Below are positions 54,641 to 64,000 of a stretch of DNA of 64,000 nucleotides, one piece after another; position 1 is the first letter of the stretch, and the number at the start of each line of letters is the position of its first letter. A model generated the notes under the pieces. The model worked only from the letters and a program-made list of their open reading frames with translations. It did not search any database and was not told where the DNA came from. Both the position numbers and the translations under genes were made by a program. The stretch is from Diphasiastrum complanatum (Eukaryota > Streptophyta > Lycopodiopsida > Lycopodiales > Lycopodiaceae). The stretch spans positions 1 through 64,000 of the forward strand of contig MU832576.1 of NCBI GenBank assembly GCA_029204225.1, in the 5' to 3' direction.

Positions 54641-56900
54641 TCACCTGTTTGTGCTTTATCAATGATCGACGATGTGGATTCTAATAGAGCCATAGTTGGA
54701 GCTCTTGAGAAAGGAAAGGACAAAGGAGGAAGAGGGACAATGCGGGTGTTGCACGTGGTCAGCATTACAAGGTGCTTTGTGTTTCAAAGGCACCAGTCCA
54801 TGGAACACCTTTGTTTGATGCGTAGAAAAGTAGATATCCATTGGATATGGCCATAAATAAGATTAATGATGGACACGACGTGCCAAGTAATCTGTTGGAT
54901 TAGAGATTGTCATTGGATGGCATTGGAAAGAGTTTCTCAAGAAAGCAAAGATAAATGGGCCTCCAATTTTTTTTTAAATCTCCATAAGAAATTCACTGAA
55001 GGGACCTAAAGTCCAAAATGGACATCTCTTCATTAAAAATCTTTGAAATGAAGATACCATTTGAAAGCAAGCCATTTTTTGAAAATGGTCTACAGCTGGC
55101 TAAAGGACATCTTTTTTGGTTATTTTTGGGCCAATTTGGACATTGAAAAGTGTTGCACAGAGTCGGTGGATGAGTGTCAACACTGAGTAGGGAGAAAGAC
55201 ATTTTGGAGTTGTTTTATCAACATTCTAGTGAGAAAACTGCAGGTGACCCAATGATAGGCTACATTCGCTGTTTAAGTGTTGTGAGGCCAATTTGAAAGC
55301 GTTTTCTGGCATGTGTTCTCTATAACAAGGGGGAATAGCAAGGCATTATCGCATCAAAATCATTTCTGCTTACTTCTTGATGAAGTACGGAGTGTTTGGA
55401 AGCAATATATGCGGAATGAAGGCAAATAAGAACAAAAATGTGGTGGAAAACTATTATTAGCTATGGAATTACAGTTTGGCATCGTGAAAACTCACAACCG
55501 ACGACAATTTTGGGGAGGCAAGTTGGCTACTTGGACTACCCAAGTAGCCACACATAGAAAAATCAAATGTACAGTGTCATTTACAATATTTGCTATACTC
55601 GGGGGGGGGGGGGGGGGGGGGGGGGATGGGGCATGTCTCGGGTTTGTCAGTCGAATTTGGTCATACTGGGCCTAACTCTTATTTGACAAGTGGTAGGCTA
55701 ACTTTAGGATGAGACATGCACTTGTAGTGTTTTCTATGTATATTATTTTCCTTCTGTTATGTTTTTTTTTTTTTTTTGCCATCTTTGAGAGCTAGATTTG
55801 CTTGAGCTATGGTGATTAATATGTGATCTACATATTGCACTAGATCCTCAAATTTTAATTATTGAGAGCACACTAGTTCTTAAATTCCCAAATTTGCATA
55901 AACAACTTGCTAAATATGATTAAAAGAAGTGGAATGCTTGGATCTAGTTCTGACACCATGTGAAAAATGAAGGATCTAATGTGTTTAAGCATTCAAAAAT
56001 TTCATCTAACCATTGAAGTTTGCACAATGATCAAATTAATGAGAACCAGTCTCATATTTTCACTACAATCTCTTCTAGATAGTCAAATTGACAAATGCTA
56101 TGGAAATTAATATAATCATCAAGAAAAATGCATTTATTGCAACTTGAAGTACATGTGGGACAAAATCAACTTCATAGCATTCAATTGAGCATATACATAA
56201 CAAGATCGAACATAAGTTGATGCTTCTACTCGGCCTTGGGAAACAATGTCGCTAGCTCTCAAAATTGCATCTCAAAAAGTGTAAGTACAAATGATCCTCA
56301 TGAAAGTAATGATGGATCATCTCGTATCTGACTAAGGTTTTCCATCACTAGGTATTGACCTAAATCTACAATCTAAGGATCACATCCACTTGGTGGTTGG
56401 ATTAGGTGAGTCACATGCATTGTCACCAATATCCCTCAAAATTAGCCTATAAGTTAGGACCTTAATTTTGGGACTCAACTTGACCACTTCTTGAGCATGT
56501 GAATGGATTCTGAATACCTTTTAATTATCACCTAACTATTCAACCACAATGGATGCCATGTGACATGTTCCAAACTAGCTAGTTTTTGACAATTTTCACA
56601 TACCATCATAAGATCATCAAATGTGATTGTTAATGTGTTTGTAAATTGACTCTTTAGCATTGTAGTTGACCTTCAAATGAAGTCAATAATTGCATGTAGG
56701 TTGTTAAAAAACATCTCAAAGATCAACAGTATGGCTGTCATAGACATCTCAATTGAATTAATAATTATATCATTTTATGTCAAAGATATTGAACTTGTTG
56801 TCTGCACGATCCTACAATTTAGCTTATGGATTAAAGGTATGTTTTTGTTTTTCAATATTCATTTTACTCTAATCTCAAATTCCCAACATGGTGCTTTAGA
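54641..56900. other. intergenic DNA with a G25 run, no gene seen
   Basis: No coding similarity in any frame. A run of 25 G lies at 55601-55625, with a T-run near 55760. 55950-55975 has a TCTGACACCATGTGAAAAATG word. Nothing else recognised. Confidence 0.45.
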
Positions 56901-56925
56901 TAACGTTGATCCAAAATTTTCAACA

Positions 56926-56941
56926 TGGTATCGGAGCGAGG
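56926..56941 (+). other. copia-type primer-binding site
   Basis: TTTTCAACA ends at 56925 and TGGTATCGGAGCGAGG follows: eleven of the first twelve bases match the initiator-tRNA PBS of Copia-E. This implies a 5' LTR ending at 56925, though I cannot place its start (a TGTTAATGTG near 56623 is one candidate). No gag or pol follows. Confidence 0.6.
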
Positions 56942-57344
56942 TATATTATAGTAGGATTACTAAAGTTTTCAAATATTTTAATATTCTATATTCTATAATC
57001 AATATTTACTATAGTTATAATGACAAGATCATCATTTGAACTCAAATTGATCAAAAGATTCAATAGTGAGTATATTCACATGTGAAAATTTTAGATGAGA
57101 ATCATCCTGATTGAAGGAGATCTTTGGAAAGCCATGGGGGACACTTTTGCTATGCCATTGTCATTGCATGGCTATCCCATTTCTCATAATTTTTCTTGAT
57201 TTGGTGCTGCTCAAGCCTATTTATGAAAGTTTTTATTGATATCAAGTGTATGATTAAGCTTTCTTGGAGCAGTTCCTAGTCTCTATTCTAGTATTCAAGG
57301 CACGTTAGCTTTTCAAGTTATTCCAAAGGCACTACTTGTTGATA

Positions 57345-57795
57345 AATTGTCTAAGCAAAGTATTTAAGTTATTGCCTAAAGAAGTATCTAACAATGTGCC
57401 TAAGAGTGTCTAATGCAGTATTTAACAGATTATCTATGAAAGTGTCTACCCCACTATCTAAGACATTGTCAATTGTCTACGACATTATCTCAACAGACTA
57501 TCTAAAGGATTGTCTAAGACGACTATCTATGAAATTATCTAAAGGAAGTGTCTAAAGATTATATGACTGAAATATCTAACTCGCTATCTAAGCTGTTGGG
57601 AAGGTGGATTATCAAAGACAGTTATCTAAGATAGTGTCTAAGCAACTATCTTAGGCAGTTTGTCTACAAATAATCTATGAAGCTATCTAAGCAATTATTT
57701 ATGGATTATCTAATGATTGTCTAAAGACTATTTAAGCATATGGTCTAAGGCACATTGTCTACTAGTTATTGTCTAAGTTAAATTGTCTAAGCGAG
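57345..57795 (+). repeat. degenerate TNTCTAAG motif array
   Basis: About thirty copies of TGTCTAAG, TATCTAAG and near variants (TATCTATG, TGTCTAC, TATTTAA) occur in 450 bp at irregular 10-20 bp steps. The array begins about 400 bp after the PBS, as do the leader arrays of the gypsy elements. Its last 110 bp are included in the following tandem duplication. Confidence 0.8.
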
Positions 57796-59583
57796 TAAGG
57801 GCAAGTTCTTGAAGGCAGTTGCTCCATACTTAAAAGGCCATTGAAAGGCATTATCAGATACAAGTTGTTTCCTGTTATTGGGACGAAGCACGACTTTATT
57901 CAAGGCAATTTGTATTTTAAGGCATGTGTAGTTTTTAAAACTCAAAAAGTTTATTTCAACTCAAGGAAATTTGGCCTACATGCTAAAAGACATGGCCTAT
58001 ATATATATATGTAAGTCCTTAATGAAGAATGACTTTTTGAAGCTAAGGGCTATAATTCATGGGAACCTAAGCTATTTTCCAAGGGCAAAATTTATTATGA
58101 AGAAGAAAGACTATTAAAATTCGAGCCCATTATCGAACTTCTCAAAGGCCTTTTTTTACACTTTAGAAGATCATCATTCGAAGCCCTCTTATTCGGATTC
58201 GAATCGAATCAAATATGCTTTGATGTGGCCTCTTCCAATGCTTGGGAAAATCGGCAAACTATAGGAATGGAACCACCAAGTTTTCTCAAAAACCGGCATC
58301 ATAAGATGTCTGATGATTTTTTATACAAGCATATATACCTTTTTATAAGTAAAAGTCTTCAAAAAAATCGAGTAGTTCTATAAAATGCAAGTATTTTTTA
58401 GGGTAACTCAAAAGAGGTTTGCAAGCATTGCCCTCTTCCCTCAATTGCTGCTATCGCGTGCCTATATTTCTCTCTCATCGGGCCACTATTGACAGCCAAT
58501 CGACACTCTATCTCTCTAAGGATGCTGGATTTTCAAACCCACTCCAACTTTTGATCAACCAAAGACAGATGCGCCTCTAGCGCATCTCCAATAGCAGCAG
58601 CGACGTATCCGCATTTCTCAGCTAGCACATTCATGTCCTGTAATTTAATATCTCCATGACTTGGCCATTGGCAACATGTTATCTAAGCAATTATCTGTGG
58701 ATTATCTAATGATTGTCTAAACACTATGTAAGCATCTAAGGCACATTGTCTACTAGCGATTGTCTAAGACAGATTGTCTAAGCGAGGAAGGGCAACTTCT
58801 TGAAGACAGTTGCTCCATACTTAAAAGGGCATTGAAAGACATTATCACATATCGAATTGTTGCTTGCTATTGGACCGAAGCACGACTTTATTCAAGGCGA
58901 TCTTTAATTTTAAGGCATGTGTGGTTTCTAAAACTCAAAAAGTCTATTTCAACTCAATGAATGTTGGCCTACATGCTAAAAGACATGGCCTATATATATA
59001 AAGGCCTTAATAAAGAATGACTTTCTGAAGCTAAGGGCTATATATAACTTATGGAACCCTAAGCTATTTTCCAAGGGCAAAATTTATTGTGAAAAAAAAA
59101 GGCTATTAAAATTCAAGCCCATTATCTAATTTTAGATCATCATCATTCGAAGCCCTCTTATTCATTCGAATCAAATCAAATATGCTTAGACACGACATTT
59201 TTCAGTGCTCGAGAAAATCGATAAACTATAAGAATGAAACCAACAAGTTTTCTCAAAAATCGGCATCATAAGATGTTTGACGATTTTTTATAGAAGCATA
59301 TATATACCTTTTTACAAGTAAAAGTCTTAAAATTAATCTAGAAGCTCTATAAAATGCAAGTTATTTTTAGGGTAATTCAAAAGAGGTTTCGCGAGCACTG
59401 GCCTCTTCCCTCAACTGATGCTATCGCGTGCCTCTATTTCTCGCTCATCCACTATCGACAGCCAATCGACACTCTATCTCTCTAAGGAAACCCACTCCAA
59501 CTTTTGATCAAACCAGAGGCAGACGCCCCTCTAGCGCATCTCCACAGTTTAATATCTCCATGACTTGGCTCTTGGCAACATGT
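57680..59583 (+). repeat. 1-kb tandem direct duplication
   Basis: Unit 1 is about 57680-58679 and unit 2 about 58680-59583. Both run from TATCTAAGCAATTAT, through GCACATTGTCTACTAG, TTGCTCCATACTTAAAAG, ATGGCCTATATATATA, AAGCTATTTTCCAAGGGC and TTTCTCAAAAA, to ATCTCCATGACTTGGC and TTGGCAACATG. Unit 2 is shorter through small deletions. Each has a TATA-like stretch (57990s and 58990). No open frame is conserved between them. Confidence 0.85.
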
Positions 59584-60479
59584 GATGGTTTCTGAACATC
59601 GTTCTGTTCTTTGCTTTCATTCAACACAGCAAATGAGGCAATGTACATACTTTTCCTCATCGAAAGACAGATTTCTCTATGCGCTTCCCAACTGTCACAC
59701 CATTCTACTTCAGAATGCTTTATCTATGCTACGTTAGTTCGGACTTTTACCCCAGAAGAAGAAGAGTCTGTATGAACACCACCGACAGTTGAGGGTTAGA
59801 GGTGGGGCATAGGCTTGTTGAAGAACAAAACTAGTGACATTGTGAATGCATGGACTGTATTTTAAGAGAACTGAATAATCACAACGCTTAGATAATGACT
59901 TCTCTGCCATGTGTGGATTTGATAACAAATTGAATCCTGAACTCTAAACTAGCACTTGTTTTTGCTGCTGCACTTGCGTCAGATAGGTGGCTCTTCTAGC
60001 TATCTTTGTAGTGCAAGTTTGGAGATCAGACTGATTTAACAGCTATTGAGAACCTCCATCGATCTCACAGATCTTTGTGCGGTGGCTTTCAGGGGCTTGA
60101 AGCAACTATAGGCATATTGTGATAGAACATTGTTGAGCAGGCACCAAGCTTTATACCTTTATCCAGCCTTTGTAAGGCACTAGCCTATTGAATTGATCAA
60201 GGGTTGTAGAGACCACACTTCTGATCTACGATGGAGATTATATTTTGTTGCGCATCTTTTGAAAATGGACCATTAAAGTGGCACTGGCTTTTTGAGGGAA
60301 ATTTTTGAGAAAAGGGCTACTTATTTCCAAAGGGGACTTGGCCTTTAGCATGACAGGGTAGGTGGTATTTTGCAAGGCTCGTGAAAAAAATGATAAGCAC
60401 AACTTGGAGTTTATTGCCTCCCTAGTGTTAATAGAAGTCTATCTTCTTTATGTGCTTATCGCAGCGATGCCCTGAAAAG

Positions 60480-60538
<59 letters not shown>

Positions 60539-61077
60539 GGCAGTCATTAAAATCATTTGTGTAAAGAAGTTTGATTGTGTAAATGTATACAAAATACGAT
60601 TGAACCAACACAGAGATTGTTGACAATTATCTAAATTATGTCTAAGTGCATAAAAAAGAAGTTGCTTGTAAATGCATATGACATATAGTTTGAAGAACAA
60701 ACCCAAAGCAACACACTATAAAGTTATTGCATTTGGCATCAGATTGAGTAGATGCCAAATAATACTCTAGAACTTTTACAAAAGAAACAAAGAGCAATTT
60801 CTTTAATGTGTTAAGTGCTTAAGAACAATAATTTATGCCAGTGCCATTTATCCTACTTCAGCTCTATTTATCAACAACACAAGCTGTGGACGCGAAAATT
60901 TTTGATTTATATGGCATCCAAGTGTATTTGAATTTCTGAAGGGAAAACATAGTTCACAATCTTCTTGATCAAAAAACTAGCTATCTGCTCAATTTTTTCT
61001 TCCAGAACTGCGAAGTTGCAACTTTGATGGACGGTTCTTGAATGTGACACATCAAAATCAACATGTTCAAAGTTGCA
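59584..61077. other. intergenic DNA and RPN10 3' flank
   Basis: No gene seen in 59584-60840. A microsatellite lies at 60482-60536. The right part is the 3' untranslated region and flank of RPN10; minus-strand GATAAATAGAG near 60865 and CATAAATTATTG near 60832 are weak polyadenylation-type words. Confidence 0.45.
60482..60536 (+). repeat. (GA)27 microsatellite
   Basis: An uninterrupted 55-bp GA run, downstream of the RPN10 stop codon. No LTR flanks recognised. Confidence 0.95.
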
Positions 61078-63063
61078 TTAACTTGCATCCTCTTGATCTT
61101 TGTTCTTTGAATCTGTCTTTTGTTTTTCCTGCATTTGCAAACAGGCAAAACAAAGCCTGCACACAATAAGCTAAGAGAAATCTAACAAAGTTGTTTCTAT
61201 GAGAAACAAGAGAATAAGTAACTCTTCCAAGTATCAAAAGAGTACAATAAAATCAAATGCAGTTCTTCAAAACATTTGCAAAGGCCTTTTTGCATATGGA
61301 ATTCTTTAGAGACACTACTTACCTCATCATCTGTTTGCAAAGAAGCAAGCACTTCTCGCACAGATGGATCATTCGGATCCACCCCAGGGAGCTGAGATCA
61401 TCAATTCCAATAATGAGCCATAGAACTATCCAATTAATTGTAACCAACTAGATTTCACAAAACACTCACGCAAAAAAATAAAATTCTAACTCCAGTATGT
61501 AATGTTAAAATAGTAAAACCAAACCAAATAGAGAGTCCAATGTTAGGTATCAATCCTTAATCAACTCATCACAAAACAGAATAAAGAGAGAAAAAAACAC
61601 ACTTTAATAGCAACAGTTTTTCATGAGACAGTACCTATAAATAATGAAAATATAGACAAAACCCATCAGTTAGCACTGTACCTCACAAATTCTACATACT
61701 AAAAAAATATCAAAATAACCTTTTCCTCTTGATTCAAAAAATCCTCCAAAATGAAAAGAAAATTCATACCGTAGCTAGAACCGAAGTCACAAAGCTTTGA
61801 TCACCCAGAACTTTGCTCATGTCCAAACTAGATCGAGACGCAGATGCATCACTTTCATGCATAGACATGTGAAGCGCTGCATTTGCACATCAGTCATTGT
61901 AAGTTCTAACGAGGCCAGTAAGACTGCTACCAAGCTTATGAATCATCCTAGGTGACTTTCAAAGTAACCCCACAGAACAGTTCTGAGCTCGTATTGTTCA
62001 ACATCCGTAAGTACGTGTAGTGTGTCATATGAGCTACTTGGAATATTACACCTGCAAGCAAATGGCATCTGCAATGGTTTTTCTGAATTGCTTTAGCTTT
62101 TCATACAACATGCATGAATCATTTGAGTTTCTTGCATCTGCTACTTTTGAAAGCTTCTAAAAAACCATATGATGGAAAACCTGCACATTGCCACTGTATC
62201 TTTCCACGTTTTATGAGGTTTTTGTTGATTGACTGAAATGATGCTACAATATGTTCATAACAAGCAAAAATTTTAAATGAAAAGGATTCACAACTGGAAA
62301 TGCCGATGTTATATCAAGCATCTGAGCAATGCAATAGGTTTTGAGATACACTATAGGAGATAAAATGGCAGCCAGTGGAAATATTCATAATAAGTCAGCA
62401 TCAATAAAGATATTAAAAGAATTACAGAATTTTAACCTCATATGCAAACAATGGCTTGCCAAAATTGTCATGCAAGGATGTCGCAACTTTGGCATATCAA
62501 ATGCAGACCAAATCTCAGATTTTGATCAATATCCAAAGTTCATTGTTTAGTAATCAAAGAAATCCAAACTTCGCACGCACTTCCTACTTCAATAAAAGCC
62601 TAGGGACTCAATGTCAGGAATTAAAATTTAGTGATTGGTGTCTACTCTTCAATAAGAACACACATGATTTGAGATTGTTTAAGATCTATAACAGTGGGAA
62701 ACCCACCTCTGTGAAACTACTAGCTTTTAGAAAACAAAACCAAATATAAGCAGTACAACTTCTGAAGAAGAATCATGACATACAATCATCATCCTCCTGC
62801 CCACAAACCATCACAAAACAGATATGTTAAAATCAAGTTCCTTGAGGAGATACTATACATCATCTCTACACCAAACTGCCAAGTGCATGATCTGCATGGT
62901 AACTCAAGCATGTGGTTTGAAACTCACCATAGGCAAGGTCTTGGTCATCTCCTATAGCTTCTGACATGGCAATATCTCCGCTAGAGGCCTGGCCAGCGGT
63001 TGCTCCACTTGTGTCTGCCATCGACATAGCCAGCGCCTGCTCTAACAATGTTGTCTCGTCATC
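61078..63063 (-). CDS. RPN10: 26S proteasome regulatory subunit RPN10 (PSMD4/S5a), C-terminal exons
   Basis: RPN10 is a ubiquitin receptor of the 19S proteasome cap. Four exons join in frame with GT-AG introns: 63063-62928, 61876-61770, 61391-61323 and 61128-61078 (stop). They encode 120 residues: DDETTLLEQALAMSM (first ubiquitin-interacting motif), an Ala/Gly-Ser linker, GDDQDLAYALHMSMHES (second motif, across the first junction), DQSFVTSVLATLPGVDPNDP (across the next junction; conserved in plant RPN10) and a short acidic-basic tail ending KDQEDAS. Each motif keeps the Ala...Ser core. The N-terminal von Willebrand A domain lies on upstream exons beyond 64000. Introns are 1051, 378 and 194 bp. 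No frame damage is visible, so the gene is probably active. Confidence 0.93.
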
Positions 63064-63673
63064 CTGCCATAGAGTACAAATGGAAGCTCATTAATATTGA
63101 TACAAGGAATAGAAAGCTTTAGAAGGTATGCACAGACACATTTCAAAGGGCATTATTGAGAAAACCTCAATCTCCTCTAATCTTTTGAACCTATTTAAGG
63201 CCCATAACAACATCCAAAACAAGGTAGTGATGCCATGATTCATACTTTGGGAAACATTTTCCATCTGGAAAGTAATAGGAAATGAGTGTGGGAAACAGGA
63301 ACGCTCCAAGAGAGGGTAGTTATGTGGAGATAAGGTTGTAAGAATCATTGGAAAATTTTCTAAAAAAGGTTAGATTTGTCTTTCAAACAAGTGACAAACC
63401 TTCTATCATGGTGAAACACATTTTCTCAAAAAAATTCCCCAGGGCATTTCCCCATCTGGGAAAACGTGAAGCCAGCTGGGGAAACTCGCTTACGCATGGA
63501 GCAATCTGGGGAAATAATTTTCCACATGATATGCAAGAATCTGAAAGAAGACTTTATTAACAGCTATGTAATCTAAACCTCTGAGGCTGTTCGACAAACT
63601 ACTCCCGAATGACCATTTCTGAGATCAAAACCTCATTAGGCACAAGAAAGTTGAGGTGAAGCTGTAATTTGAG

Positions 63674-63734
<61 letters not shown>

Positions 63735-64000
63735 CTTGTCTCTGAAAGCTAGGGGCCATGTCGTTCTAGAAGCTACTCCATCTTGCACAAGAAAAAAGTA
63801 TCACTTGTGGAGTGACGATGCTAATTGATCAGAAAAGAATGATGTGTTCTTATGTTCGGCTGACTAGAAACGATAAGAGAGCTAAGATCGTGGAGAGATT
63901 GCTAGACAATTGACAAGTGTCCCAAGTTATTCCTACTTTTTCTAAAGCTTTCTTGCTTCGTGCAGCACACCATTTGGTCCACGGCATTTTCCATTGTAGC
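63064..64000 (-). other. RPN10 intron continuing past the window edge
   Basis: The acceptor CAG lies at 63066-63064. No upstream exon of RPN10 can be recognised before 64000, so the intron is at least 0.9 kb. A (GA)28 run lies at 63677-63732. GGGGAAA-type words recur at 63440-63520 (CCATCTGGGAAAAC, CTGGGGAAACTC, CTGGGGAAATAA). Confidence 0.6.
63677..63732 (+). repeat. (GA)28 microsatellite in an RPN10 intron
   Basis: A 56-bp GA run. Relative to RPN10 transcription it reads (CT)n. Confidence 0.95.

Noticed and set aside
56677-57039. 120-codon plus-strand frame across the orphan PBS
   Set aside because: It spans the LTR end and PBS, is AT-rich, and has no similarity to a known protein.
59734-59928. 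64-codon minus-strand frame near RPN10
   Set aside because: Short, without homology or splice context; does not match any part of RPN10.

Overview
This is nuclear DNA of a land plant with a large, repeat-rich genome. It shows spliceosomal introns, plant-type Ty1/copia and Ty3/gypsy retroelements with tRNA primer-binding sites, long AG microsatellites and very low gene density. I cannot name the species; a fern, lycophyte or gymnosperm would fit the nested, decayed transposon landscape, but that is inference.

The only host gene I can support is the 3' half of RPN10, the ubiquitin receptor of the 26S proteasome, on the minus strand at 61078..63063. Four exons are visible; the von Willebrand A domain exons lie beyond the right edge.

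Nearly everything from 2.4 to 54.6 kb is retrotransposon. I name the elements in order. Copia-A (2.4-5.9 kb, minus). Copia-B (6.0-8.2, minus). Copia-C (about 9.1-13.36, minus). Copia-D (13.36-16.48, minus). Gypsy-A (17.1-20.65, plus). Gypsy-B (20.69-27.2, minus, with 5' LTR and PBS). Two further LTR-like segments at 28.9-29.4 and 30.6-31.2. Gypsy-C (31.2-36.3, plus, gag and protease only). Gypsy-D (36.77-48.09, plus, gag to the start of integrase), split by Copia-E (38027..42553, plus), which has both LTRs and an AAACC target-site duplication. An unidentified promoter-plus-ORF block (48.09-51.06, plus). Copia-F (51.06-53.09, minus). Gypsy-E (53.09-54.64, plus, a chromovirus tail). From 56.9 to 59.6 kb lies a non-coding unit with a copia-type PBS, a degenerate TCTAAG array and a 1-kb tandem duplication. 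Most coding regions are broken by stops and frameshifts.

The most interesting items are three. First, Copia-E is a bounded element in which integrase, reverse transcriptase and RNase H are absent and the gag-protease frame runs on into about 205 codons of unrecognised sequence. Second, the long gypsy leaders each carry a different, family-specific, degenerate motif of about 10 bp repeated many times. Third, the 48.1-51.06 kb block is a coiled-coil-rich reading frame with its own TATA box and no family that I recognise. All comparisons were made by eye.
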